The position numbers and the translations under genes are program-made. Positions 7,365 to 15,151 of a stretch of DNA of 64,000 bases are shown here, one piece after another. The notes under the pieces were generated by a model, which saw nothing but the letters and a program-made list of their open reading frames with translations, did not search any database and was not told the origin of the DNA. The stretch's first letter is position 1; each line of letters opens with the position of its first letter. The DNA lies in assembly GCA_964501315.1 (NCBI GenBank), contig CAZCSO010000002.1, positions 1 to 64,000 on the forward strand, written 5' to 3'. Origin of the DNA: UBA5603 sp964501315. GTDB taxonomy: Bacteria > Bacillota_I > Bacilli_A > Izemoplasmatales > Hujiaoplasmataceae.

Positions 7365-7874
7365 ATGAATGTTGAAGAAGCCATTTTGGCACGAAGAAGC
7401 ATCCGCCGTTTTAAAGACACACCCATTTCCGATGAGCAGATTACTTCATTGCTAGAGGCGGCCATGGCTGCGCCTTCGGCCTGTAACAAACGCCCTTGGG
7501 TTTTTTATGTTGTGAAGAACAAAGCAATGCAAGACCAATTAAAGACCGTCAGTCGTTATACCAACTATGATTCACCTTTAATGATCATTGTTTGTGGAAA
7601 TCAAAAGAAACGGCTCAGTTCTCGAAACGATGATTTTTGGATTCATGATTGTTCAGCTGCGATTGAAAACATCTTATTAGAAGCCGTTGAGTTAGGATTA
7701 GGCAGTTGTTGGTGTGGGTTGCACCCCATGGTAACCCCCGTAAAACGAGTGAAAGAACTACTGTCGTTACCAGAAGAATTATTGCCATTGGCGTTGATTC
7801 ATATTGGCTATCCCGATGAGGAAAAGGAACCACGAACACAGTATGATGAAAAACTGATTGTCACCCTTGAATAA
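7365..7874 (+). CDS. Nitroreductase-family FMN oxidoreductase
   Basis: The 169-residue product begins with the family signature A-I-L-A-R-R-S-I-R-R-F (about 6-16), which contributes Arg residues to FMN phosphate binding, followed by A-A-M-A-A-P-S-A-C-N-K-R-P-W (about 32-45) and the C-terminal G-L-G-S-C-W-C-G and I-G-Y-P segments. These compact enzymes reduce nitro groups, quinones or flavins with NAD(P)H as dimers. The physiological substrate is unknown. The start codon has no adjacent ribosome binding site, and the unusual leader described separately precedes it. A hairpin terminator follows, so it appears monocistronic. Confidence 0.85.
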   Translation: MNVEEAILARRSIRRFKDTPISDEQITSLLEAAMAAPSACNKRPWVFYVVKNKAMQDQLKTVSRYTNYDSPLMIIVCGNQKKRLSSRNDDFWIHDCSAAIENILLEAVELGLGSCWCGLHPMVTPVKRVKELLSLPEELLPLALIHIGYPDEEKEPRTQYDEKLIVTLE

Positions 7875-7885
7875 ATGAAAGAAAA

Positions 7886-7933
7886 ATTGACAGTTTTTTG
7901 AGCGGATCAGCGACGATTCTGTCAATCTTTTTT
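7886..7933 (+). terminator. Terminator after nitroreductase
   Basis: Arms attgacag and ctgtcaat with a 25-base loop, followed by a run of T's broken by one base. Confidence 0.6.
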
Positions 7934-7983
7934 GTTTTTTGGCAGTTATGACGAAGCATAATGGATGAAATATACCCATAATT

Positions 7984-7992
7984 TGATATAAT
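7984..7992 (+). promoter_or_regulatory. Extended -10 promoter of the beta-hydroxyacid dehydrogenase
   Basis: TGATATAAT lies 34 bases before the start codon with no good -35 hexamer; the TG extension probably compensates. The same nonamer occurs upstream of several other genes here. Confidence 0.55.
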
Positions 7993-8025
7993 AAATACGG
8001 ACATTTATAGATTGAGAGGACGACA

Positions 8026-8880
8026 ATGACTAAAATAGCTTGGATAGGAACAGGCGTTATGGGGAAACCCATGGCGTTACATTTAGCCAAAGCAGGATAT
8101 ACCGTTAATGCTTACAACCGAACCTTTGAAAAAGCACAAGCCTTAGAACCCATGGTTCACGCATGTGAGACCATTCAAGAATGTGTTCATGATGCCGATC
8201 TTATCGTTTCAATCGTCGGCTATCCGAACGATGTGAAAGACGTCTATGAGGAAGTCTTTTTACACGCAAAAAAAGGTGCGATTTTGATTGATATGACGAC
8301 CTCATCACCAACCCTTGCCATCGAGCTCGCCGAAAAAGCCAATCGATTGGGTTTTACAATGATGGATGCTCCGGTTACCGGCGGTGATTTGGGTGCGATT
8401 AATGCGACGTTATCGATTATGGTTGGTGGCGACGAATCCGTCTTTCAATCGGTTTTGCCCATTTTATCCTTGTTAGGAAAAACCATTACTTACATGGGCA
8501 ATAACGGATCGGGTCAACATGCGAAACTCGCCAATCAAATCGTGATTGCCGGAAACATTGCAGGCATTGCCGAATCCTTGGTTTACGCTGAATCAAAAGG
8601 ATTGAACAAAACCGACATGCTTAAGGTTATTACTGGTGGTTCTGCGCAATCGTGGCAAGCTCAGATTAACGGAGCGAAAATGATTGAACATGATTACCGA
8701 CCTGGTTTTTATATTAAACACTTTTTAAAAGATTTACGGTTGGCTATCGACGAAAAAGGTGATCTGCCATTAGAAGTATTGGAAAAAGTGGAAAAAATCT
8801 ATTCCAAACTGGCCAATGATAACTATTCCGAATTAGGTACGCAAGCCATTATCGAGTATTATCTGATGAAAATGGCATAA
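8026..8880 (+). CDS. NAD(P)-dependent beta-hydroxyacid dehydrogenase (3-hydroxyisobutyrate dehydrogenase family)
   Basis: The 284-residue product has a Rossmann motif G-T-G-V-M-G at 8-13, the substrate-binding stretch D-A-P-V-T-G-G at about 114-120, and the catalytic Lys in G-Q-H-A-K-L-A-N-Q (K167), followed by the all-helical C-terminal domain that forms the dimer. The family oxidises 3-hydroxyisobutyrate, tartronate semialdehyde, 6-phosphogluconate-like acids or reduces small semialdehydes; the exact substrate cannot be read from sequence. No valine-catabolism genes adjoin, so a glyoxylate or succinate semialdehyde reductase role is equally possible. trxB follows after 21 bases. Confidence 0.88.
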   Translation: MTKIAWIGTGVMGKPMALHLAKAGYTVNAYNRTFEKAQALEPMVHACETIQECVHDADLIVSIVGYPNDVKDVYEEVFLHAKKGAILIDMTTSSPTLAIELAEKANRLGFTMMDAPVTGGDLGAINATLSIMVGGDESVFQSVLPILSLLGKTITYMGNNGSGQHAKLANQIVIAGNIAGIAESLVYAESKGLNKTDMLKVITGGSAQSWQAQINGAKMIEHDYRPGFYIKHFLKDLRLAIDEKGDLPLEVLEKVEKIYSKLANDNYSELGTQAIIEYYLMKMA

Positions 8881-8901
8881 TCACATAGAAAAGAGAATGA
8901 T

Positions 8902-9813
8902 ATGATGGAAAAACTATACGATCTTGTTATTATTGGCGGAGGCCCCGCCGGAATTGCTGCCGGCATTTATGCCAGTCGGGCAATGATGGATTTTGTATTA
9001 TTAGAAAAATACTTGCCCGGTGGTGAAATTGCCAACACCTATGAAGTGGAAAACTACCCTGGAATTAAACACGTTTCAGGGATGGAGTTAACGACAATGA
9101 TGGTCGATCATGCCGAAAGTTTAGGTGTCAAATTTACTTCCGATGAAGTAAAGGAAGTGGATTTGCTAGAACCCATCAAGAAGATTGTAGGGTATGAAAA
9201 CACCTATTACTCCAAAACGGTCATCATCGCTACCGGAGCGAAATCGAAACCGTTGGAAGTTCCCAATGCGGATCGCTTGTTCGGACGAGGGATATCTTAT
9301 TGCGCAACCTGCGACGGAGCGTTATATAAAGGCAAAAACACCGTCGTGGTCGGTGGTGGCGATGTGGCAGTCGAAGATGCCATCTACTTATCCCGTATGT
9401 GCCCCAAAGTATACTTAGTTCATCGTCGCGATCAGTTGCGTGCCGCCAAGGTATTGCAAGACCAACTTTTCTCGATACCCAATATTGAAGTCATTTGGGA
9501 TTCGATTGCAACGGAAGTTGGAGGCGAAGAATTCGTTGAATATTTGGATATCAAAAACAAAAAAACTGACGAACCACGCCGTCTCGACGTATCGGCTGTG
9601 TTTGTGGCCGTCGGAATGAACCCGAATTCACAATTTGTCAAAGGACAAGTTGAACTCGCTGAGGGTGATTGGATCCTAACGAATGAAGACTGTGAAACCA
9701 ACATCAAAGGTGTCTTTGCTGCAGGAGATGTCAGAAAAAAATCACTTCGTCAGGTCGTTACCAGTGTCTCTGATGGCGCTACGGCCGTTTACGGTTGCGA
9801 ACGATACTTATAA
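8902..9813 (+). CDS. trxB: Thioredoxin reductase
   Basis: The 303-residue product has the FAD-binding motif G-G-G-P-A-G (12-17), the redox-active pair C-A-T-C (C134 and C137) in the NADPH domain, the second nucleotide motif V-V-G-G-G-D (about 149-154), and H-R-R near 174, which binds the 2'-phosphate of NADPH. Length and domain order match low-molecular-weight bacterial TrxB. It keeps thioredoxin reduced and so supports peroxiredoxin, MsrB and ribonucleotide reductase, two of which are encoded in this window. An alternative ATG lies one codon downstream. It is probably cotranscribed with the dehydrogenase upstream and ends at a clear terminator. Confidence 0.95.
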   Translation: MMEKLYDLVIIGGGPAGIAAGIYASRAMMDFVLLEKYLPGGEIANTYEVENYPGIKHVSGMELTTMMVDHAESLGVKFTSDEVKEVDLLEPIKKIVGYENTYYSKTVIIATGAKSKPLEVPNADRLFGRGISYCATCDGALYKGKNTVVVGGGDVAVEDAIYLSRMCPKVYLVHRRDQLRAAKVLQDQLFSIPNIEVIWDSIATEVGGEEFVEYLDIKNKKTDEPRRLDVSAVFVAVGMNPNSQFVKGQVELAEGDWILTNEDCETNIKGVFAAGDVRKKSLRQVVTSVSDGATAVYGCERYL

Positions 9814-9815
9814 CC

Positions 9816-9844
9816 AAAAAGGCATCCTAAGGATGTCTTTTTTG
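9816..9844 (+). terminator. Terminator after trxB
   Basis: Stem gcatcc/ggatgt with loop taa, preceded by A's and followed by cttttttg. Confidence 0.8.
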
Positions 9845-9904
9845 TTCATCGGTAGGAAATGCGTTGTTTTTTCATTTTTTCATCTGGATTTTTTGACCGA
9901 CTTC

Positions 9905-9933
9905 TTGAAAATTATTGAAATGATTGATACTAT
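9905..9933 (+). promoter_or_regulatory. Promoter of GNAT gene
   Basis: TTGAAA, 17 bases, TACTAT with a TG extension, 34 bases before the ATG at 9968. Confidence 0.6.
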
Positions 9934-9967
9934 TATCTCAAATGATCATACGATTATGGAGGATATC

Positions 9968-10402
9968 ATGGTACGACTCACCGATTATACCCATGAATTG
10001 GAAACCAACGTTTTGGATATGCATTTAAAGGATGAACAAGCATTATACTATCCGAATCCAAACGAAGTTTTGTCGCAATTAGGTAAAGACGAACACGATC
10101 ACCTATGCGTTATCTTATCGCAGGAACGTCCTGCTGGAATTGTGTTCATGCATCATGTTTCACCAACCCATTATCTTCTGAAAGCCATGATGATTGATGC
10201 GGCGTATCAAAACCGTGGTGTTGGTAAAAACGCAATGTTGGATGTCATTCAAAAATTAAAGAATCGGAACGTACGAACCGTTGGAACGTACCTTTTGAAG
10301 CACAATCAACGCGGATTAGATTTCTTATTAAAAACAGGTTTCACCATCAAAGAGGATCGCGATCAAGATTATTATTTGGAGTTACAAATTTATTATGACT
10401 AA
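9968..10402 (+). CDS. GNAT acetyltransferase
   Basis: I chose the ATG at 9968 because tggagga lies 6 bases upstream. The 144-residue product has the GNAT core: A-M-M-I-D-A-A-Y-Q-N-R-G-V-G-K-N-A-M (about 73-90), whose Q-N-R-G-V-G binds acetyl-CoA, and a C-terminal N-Q-R-G-L-D-F-L-L-K-T-G-F segment. The substrate is not identifiable. It converges on the heliorhodopsin gene across a shared terminator, so it is a separate transcription unit. Confidence 0.8.
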   Translation: MVRLTDYTHELETNVLDMHLKDEQALYYPNPNEVLSQLGKDEHDHLCVILSQERPAGIVFMHHVSPTHYLLKAMMIDAAYQNRGVGKNAMLDVIQKLKNRNVRTVGTYLLKHNQRGLDFLLKTGFTIKEDRDQDYYLELQIYYD

Positions 10403-10403
10403 A

Positions 10404-10440
10404 AAAAATCGATGCTTGCTTAAGCATCGATATTTTTAAA
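10404..10440. terminator. Bidirectional terminator between GNAT and heliorhodopsin
   Basis: Perfect 10-base arms atcgatgctt and aagcatcgat with a four-base loop, flanked by A's on the left and T's on the right. It serves both convergent genes. Confidence 0.85.
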
Positions 10441-10443
10441 AAT

Positions 10444-11235
10444 TTAAGGTTGCATTGCGCCAAACAAGACAAGCCAAGCAAGAATCGATTTAGCGACTAA
10501 GGACAAGACAATATACGTCCGTTCGCCGTAAAGATAATCTTTCCATTTACCAACCTTCAAATACTGAAGAATCATGTTGATGGGGAAGGTATTGAAAGCG
10601 ACGAAATACGTTCCGACGATGGCCCATACGAACCAAGGAACCATATCTAGGTTGTTATTACCAGTCATGTAAATGATGATGACTGCCCAGGGAGCTAATC
10701 CGGCAATCGAACCCCAAATGAAGGGACCCCAGTTGATGTTCTTTTTGTCTTTGCCAACGTTGAGTTGTTCCATGACAAGACCGAATAAGTTCATGGATGC
10801 GTTAACCACAAAGATTAATAAAAGCGATGCTAAATCATAAACTCCAAACAAGGTTGAAATTAACACGATCATGATCGACGAACTGAGTGCGTATTCAAAC
10901 CAACGGAAACGGTTGATTCCCTTTTGTAAATCGACGGAATAAATGTCATTCAATTTTTTGGGTAATGAAATGAGTGCATGAGCGAGTGCTGATAATAACA
11001 AAAAGACAGCTACTAAAATACCAAATGGTAATTGGAAGAGTTCTTTGCTGTTAGTAATCAACGATTGGGTTGCTGGGTCATACGTGAGAAAGAGTTGGGT
11101 AATGGTGGGTTTAAACTCGGCAATGTTTTGAATAACGGTGGTGGCTAAAAACAACATCAAAATGCCTTGAATCAAGTGTAAACCACCCATAATAAGATTA
11201 AAACGTCTTAATTTGGCTAATTTTTCAAGTTCCAT
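10444..11235 (-). CDS. Heliorhodopsin (retinal-binding light sensor)
   Basis: The 263-residue product is a seven-helix membrane protein with the features of heliorhodopsins rather than type-1 rhodopsins. Helix C has R-W-F-E-Y-A-L-S-S-S with the single counterion Glu (E114), and helix G has Y-I-V-L-S-L-V-A-K-S-I-L-A-W with the retinal Schiff-base Lys (K249). His residues at about 20 and 86 match the conserved intramembrane His pair. The N-terminal start L-R-R-F-N and the Y-G-E-R-T-Y loop before the last helix are also typical. Heliorhodopsins have inverted topology (N-terminus inside), slow photocycles and no established ion pumping. The start has aggagg 7 bases upstream. It diverges from a class II photolyase. 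No retinal-producing oxygenase gene is in the window. Confidence 0.95.
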   Translation of the reverse strand: MELEKLAKLRRFNLIMGGLHLIQGILMLFLATTVIQNIAEFKPTITQLFLTYDPATQSLITNSKELFQLPFGILVAVFLLLSALAHALISLPKKLNDIYSVDLQKGINRFRWFEYALSSSIMIVLISTLFGVYDLASLLLIFVVNASMNLFGLVMEQLNVGKDKKNINWGPFIWGSIAGLAPWAVIIIYMTGNNNLDMVPWFVWAIVGTYFVAFNTFPINMILQYLKVGKWKDYLYGERTYIVLSLVAKSILAWLVLFGAMQP

Positions 11236-11274
11236 TTATAAATCCTCCTAAATATTGTTTGAACTTCCAACTTT

Positions 11275-11283
11275 ATTATATCA
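11275..11283 (-). promoter_or_regulatory. Extended -10 promoter of heliorhodopsin gene
   Basis: On the minus strand this reads TGATATAAT, giving a predicted leader of about 33 bases that carries the aggagg site. No convincing -35 box is seen. It lies in the 116-base region shared with the photolyase gene. Confidence 0.6.
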
Positions 11284-11351
11284 AGTTTTTATAGTTACGG
11301 GTCTAATTTGCTCACAAACTGATTTTATAAAGAAAGGTGGATAGCAATTGC

Positions 11352-12755
11352 ATGAATGAAAAGCGTATTAAGTTACTAAAAAAAGGGACTAACAATCCGA
11401 ATGCTCGTTATGTTGTCTATTGGATGCAACAAAGTCAACGGATTGAATACAATCATGCATTATCGCATGCAATTATGATAGCTAATCAAAACCAATTGCC
11501 CTTATTGGTTATTTTTGCTTTGACACCGAATTACCCCGATGCCAACGCTCGTCATTATACGTTCATGTTAGAAGGCATTCAATCTTTATTGCCTCAATTC
11601 GCAAAAAAGGGTATTTCATTTGTATTCAAAATCGGGAAGATACCGGATGTCATTTTTCCGTTTTTAGAGAACACGCACACGTTAATCGTTGATGTCGGTT
11701 ATCTCCGTCATCAACGCGAGTGGCGAAAAGATATAATGACGTACTGTGAAAAAATGGCTTTACCACTGACTATCACATCGGTAGAATCTGACTTGATTGT
11801 CCCTGTTTCAATGGCATCACAAAAAGCCGAATATGGAGCCTATACTCTTCGTAGTAAATTGCACCAAACGTATTCGGAATTCCGTGACCATCCAATATTG
11901 GATGAACTTGTCAATCAATCATCGATTGATATTGAAAGCGATCATGATTTGATGGATATTTCATCATTAGTCAAAACCCTACCCATTAATCACTTGATAG
12001 TGCCTTCTAAATACTACCATGGGGGCTATGATAATGCTAAAAAGGCGTTAATCGTATTTTTTGATACAAATATCAATTCGTATCCAAAAAGCAACGACCC
12101 ATCGCTCAATAACACATCCAAATTATCGATGTATCTCCATTTTGGGCAGATTAGTTCGCTGGAAATACTGGACCATTTAATTGAAGCCTATCACCAAAAG
12201 AACGTAACGCAAGAAGCCTATTTAGCTTTTTTCGAACAATTGCTTGTACGTCGTGAATTAGCGTTTAATTATGTTACCTATCAGGAAGGCTATTATCAGT
12301 TTAAAACCATGACTGAACCGTGGGCTTATGAGACAATGAATCAACATGAATCCGATATTCGTCCCATACAATACACAGATGAGGAACTGATAAACGCCAA
12401 AACGCATGACCGGTATTTTAATGCAGCGATGGACGAAATGACCATTACGGGATACATGCATAATTACATGCGAATGTATTGGGCTAAAAAAATCATAGAG
12501 TGGTCATCGTCGTATCAAGAAGCCTATGAACGGATTCTCAGAATCAATAACGCCTATTTTATTGATGGAAGAGATCCGAATTCTTACGCAGGGATAGCTT
12601 GGTGTTTTGGAAAACACGACCGAGCTTGGACGGAACGATTAATTTTTGGGAAGCTACGATACATGAATGCGAATGGATTAATCCGCAAATTTGATATTGA
12701 AGAGTATGTTCAACGCATCAATCTTATAAAAGAAAGCGAGCGAGACCATGAATAA
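11352..12755 (+). CDS. phr: Class II CPD DNA photolyase
   Basis: The product (467 residues from ATG 11352, which has aaaggtgg 11 bases upstream; a GTG at 11337 lies inside that site) has class II hallmarks: N-terminal Y-V-V-Y-W-M-Q-Q-S-Q-R and A-R-H-Y-T-F-M-L-E-G, the helical-domain motif L-V-R-R-E-L-A-F-N-Y, and the FAD-site C-terminus D-G-R-D-P-N-S-Y-A-G and H-D-R-A-W-T-E-R. It uses FADH- and blue/near-UV light to split cyclobutane pyrimidine dimers. The stop overlaps the following transporter gene by 8 bases, and mutT follows, making a three-gene operon. It is divergent from heliorhodopsin, which suggests shared light- or stress-related control. Confidence 0.95.
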   Translation: MNEKRIKLLKKGTNNPNARYVVYWMQQSQRIEYNHALSHAIMIANQNQLPLLVIFALTPNYPDANARHYTFMLEGIQSLLPQFAKKGISFVFKIGKIPDVIFPFLENTHTLIVDVGYLRHQREWRKDIMTYCEKMALPLTITSVESDLIVPVSMASQKAEYGAYTLRSKLHQTYSEFRDHPILDELVNQSSIDIESDHDLMDISSLVKTLPINHLIVPSKYYHGGYDNAKKALIVFFDTNINSYPKSNDPSLNNTSKLSMYLHFGQISSLEILDHLIEAYHQKNVTQEAYLAFFEQLLVRRELAFNYVTYQEGYYQFKTMTEPWAYETMNQHESDIRPIQYTDEELINAKTHDRYFNAAMDEMTITGYMHNYMRMYWAKKIIEWSSSYQEAYERILRINNAYFIDGRDPNSYAGIAWCFGKHDRAWTERLIFGKLRYMNANGLIRKFDIEEYVQRINLIKESERDHE

Positions 12756-14181
12756 CGAAACGAACTTAATTTCCATATCGAAAAAAAGTTTTATCACCGT
12801 TTTACTCATTTTGTTAGGATTGATGATTGCTGCAGGGATTTTAACTTATCTAATTCCAAAAGGCGAGTATCAGCGACAAGACGGACTTATCTTAGAAGGG
12901 ACGTATCAAACCCTACAAGAAACCGGGGGGTTCCCCGTATGGAGATGGTTGACTTCTCCGTTTGAGGTGTTAGCCTCCGATGATGGATTGACCATCATCG
13001 TCATATCCGTTTTTTTGTTGGTCCTTGGCGGGACGTTTACGTTAATGGATCAAACGGGTGGTATCAAGGTTATCTTAAGTCGACTCATCAAGCGATACCA
13101 ATCCAGAAAGTATGCGTTATTAAGAATTGTTGTTTTGGCATTCATGATATTTGGTGCGTTTTTTGGAATTTTTGAAGAATCGATTGCTCTCGTTCCGATG
13201 ATGGTGCTTTTATCGCTTTCATTAGGCTGGGATACGATGGTTGGATTGGGTATGACAATGTTAGCGGCTGGGTTTGGATTTGCAAGTGCAATCACCAATC
13301 CCTTTTCCGTTGGGATTGCATCGGAAATGGCACAAACCAATATCTTAAGTGGTGTCGGCTATCGAATCATTGTGTTTTTGATTTTGTACGGAGTACTATC
13401 AACCTTTTTAGTTTGGTATGCCAAACGCATTGATAAAAATCCACAATCCAGTATTACTTACGATGAAGATCGTCAGAAGAATCGTCATTTTAAGGCAATG
13501 GAGTCGTTGACGCCTGAAAAAGAAAAAACGATTTTTAACGCATATACCATCATGTTTATAATCTTCTTAAGCTCCATCGTACTGATTAGTGTTTTGGATT
13601 TATTTCAAATCGTATCGATTCCCACCATTCCAGTCATGGCTGTGGTATTTTTAGTAGGAGGATTTATTGCCGGATTTCGCGTTAATGGCAATTTGAAGGC
13701 GATTGCTAAAATCTATGCGAAGGGAATGCTATCGGTTGCACCTGCGATATTGTTAATTATGATGGCTGCTAGCGTGAAGTATATCATTGTATCCGGAAAT
13801 GTGATGGATACAATCTTATTTTATTTGTCGAACGTGTTAACGGACCAAACGCCCATTATCGGAATTTTGCTCATATATGCTTTGGTTCTCATTACGGATT
13901 TTTTCATCAGTTCAGCTTCAGCTAAAGCGTATTTGGTTATCCCTTTGCTAATCCCGTTGGCTTCTTTGGTCGGGTATAGTAAAGAATTGATGATTTTGGC
14001 GTTTATATTTGGTGATGGGTATACCAATGTCATTTTCCCCACCAGCGCCGTGATGCTCGTAGGGCTGTCAATCAGCGGTGTTTCGTACACCAAGTGGTTC
14101 AAGTTTAGTGGGTTATTGCAACTCGGTGTATTGGTATTGACGGCCGTTTTGCTCGTGCTAGCTTATTGGATGGGGTATTAA
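12748..14181 (+). CDS. YfcC-family membrane transporter (C4-dicarboxylate/arginine-type carrier superfamily)
   Basis: The 477-residue product has about 11-12 hydrophobic helices and the YfcC/DcuC-like pattern: first helix followed by Y-L-I-P-K-G-E-Y, then F-G-I-F-E-E-S-I-A-L-V-P and a second-half repeat S-S-A-S-A-K-A-Y-L-V-I-P-L-L-I-P-L-A. Family members are predicted secondary carriers for dicarboxylates, amino acids or peptides, mostly without proven substrates. The ATG lies inside the last codons of the photolyase (8-base overlap) and mutT begins one base after its stop, so it is cotranscribed with DNA-repair genes. Why a carrier is sandwiched there is unclear. Confidence 0.85.
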   Translation: MNNETNLISISKKSFITVLLILLGLMIAAGILTYLIPKGEYQRQDGLILEGTYQTLQETGGFPVWRWLTSPFEVLASDDGLTIIVISVFLLVLGGTFTLMDQTGGIKVILSRLIKRYQSRKYALLRIVVLAFMIFGAFFGIFEESIALVPMMVLLSLSLGWDTMVGLGMTMLAAGFGFASAITNPFSVGIASEMAQTNILSGVGYRIIVFLILYGVLSTFLVWYAKRIDKNPQSSITYDEDRQKNRHFKAMESLTPEKEKTIFNAYTIMFIIFLSSIVLISVLDLFQIVSIPTIPVMAVVFLVGGFIAGFRVNGNLKAIAKIYAKGMLSVAPAILLIMMAASVKYIIVSGNVMDTILFYLSNVLTDQTPIIGILLIYALVLITDFFISSASAKAYLVIPLLIPLASLVGYSKELMILAFIFGDGYTNVIFPTSAVMLVGLSISGVSYTKWFKFSGLLQLGVLVLTAVLLVLAYWMGY

Positions 14182-14182
14182 G

Positions 14183-14587
14183 ATGAGTTCAAAACCAGTT
14201 GTAAAAGTAGTGTGTGCTGTGATTCACCAAGAACGAATGGTCTTGGCGTGTCAACGAGGGCCGCATCGACCCTTAGCGAATTTATGGGAATTTCCGGGCG
14301 GTAAAATTGAATCGGAAGAAACCGAGGAAATCGCTCTGATTAGAGAAATTAAAGAAGAACTCCACTGTGATTTAAACGTCGAATCTTACCTGATGACTGT
14401 AAAGCATGAATACGATGATTTTATCATGTTGCTGAGCGCATATTTATGCACAATAGGAGACCAAAAGCCTATGATATCGGTTCATCGTGAATGTCGATGG
14501 GTCGACGTAATGGAGTTAAACCTGCTTGATTTTGCTCAAGGAGACATTCCGGTTGTTTCGTATTTAGAGACACTTTTGAATAAATGA
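14183..14587 (+). CDS. mutT: MutT-type Nudix hydrolase (8-oxo-dGTP diphosphatase family)
   Basis: The 134-residue product carries a complete Nudix box at about 38-60: G-G-K-I-E, then R-E-I-K-E-E-L. The preceding W-E-F-P and the early C-Q-R-G-P stretch match MutT proteins that cleave oxidised dGTP to the monophosphate and so prevent A:T to C:G changes. The short length agrees with single-domain MutT. It follows the transporter by one base and closes the photolyase operon before a strong terminator. Other Nudix substrates cannot be excluded, but the context with photolyase favours nucleotide-pool cleaning. Confidence 0.85.
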   Translation: MSSKPVVKVVCAVIHQERMVLACQRGPHRPLANLWEFPGGKIESEETEEIALIREIKEELHCDLNVESYLMTVKHEYDDFIMLLSAYLCTIGDQKPMISVHRECRWVDVMELNLLDFAQGDIPVVSYLETLLNK

Positions 14588-14590
14588 TAC

Positions 14591-14621
14591 GCGATGGCTG
14601 TTTACTTACAGCCATCGTTTT
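14591..14621 (+). terminator. Terminator of the photolyase operon
   Basis: Nine-base arms cgatggctg and cagccatcg with an 8-base loop, followed by tttt. Confidence 0.8.
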
Positions 14622-14656
14622 GATACAATGGAATCGTGAAAAAAGGAGTGATAACG

Positions 14657-15151
14657 TTGAAACGATTTTATTTGAAACAAAAAATTTTTGCGATAACGGA
14701 TCGATACAAAGTATTTGATGAAAACCAGATTGTTCACTATCATATTGATAGTAAACTATTTTCAATTCATCACAAAATGGATTTCTATCTGACAAGCGAT
14801 AGTACGCTTTTGTATCAACTTAAGCGACAGGTTTTGACGTTACTTCCGAAGTATTACATTATGGATGCTTCTGGAGATGAGATTGCGGTTATTCATAAAC
14901 GTTTATCGTTTCTGTCTCACCGGCTAGACATCACTTCTAAACTTGGAAACTTTACGATGGTGGGCGACTTTTTGGCGCACGATTTCGCCGTCGAATTAAA
15001 CGGACAAACCGTTTTGGATTTTCATAAAAAATGGATTTCGTGGGGAGATTCCTATGAGGTAACCATTTACGACGAATCGCTGACAGAGTTTTTATTGGCA
15101 TTGGTTATTCTTATTGATGACTGTTTGCACGATGAAAACCGAAGACGCTAA
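14657..15151 (+). CDS. LURP-one-related/tubby-like C-terminal domain protein
   Basis: I chose the TTG at 14657 because aaaggag lies 8 bases upstream; a GTG at 14636 has no site. The 164-residue product starts K-R-F-Y-L-K-Q-K-I-F and then shows the alternating strands of the LURP-one/YxjI family (D-R-Y-K-V-F-D, H-K-M-D-F-Y-L, then K-W-I-S-W-G-D-S-Y-E-V). The family forms a tubby-like beta barrel around a hydrophobic helix; its bacterial function is unknown, with membrane-phosphoinositide or scaffold roles only suggested for relatives. A TACAAT -10 lies at 14624-14629. It overlaps the SDR gene downstream. Confidence 0.75.
   Translation: MKRFYLKQKIFAITDRYKVFDENQIVHYHIDSKLFSIHHKMDFYLTSDSTLLYQLKRQVLTLLPKYYIMDASGDEIAVIHKRLSFLSHRLDITSKLGNFTMVGDFLAHDFAVELNGQTVLDFHKKWISWGDSYEVTIYDESLTEFLLALVILIDDCLHDENRRR

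Noticed and set aside
10444..11235. Proton-pumping type-1 rhodopsin
   Set aside because: No D-x-x-x-x-x-x-x-E/D pump triad; the single Glu counterion and overall sequence are those of heliorhodopsins.
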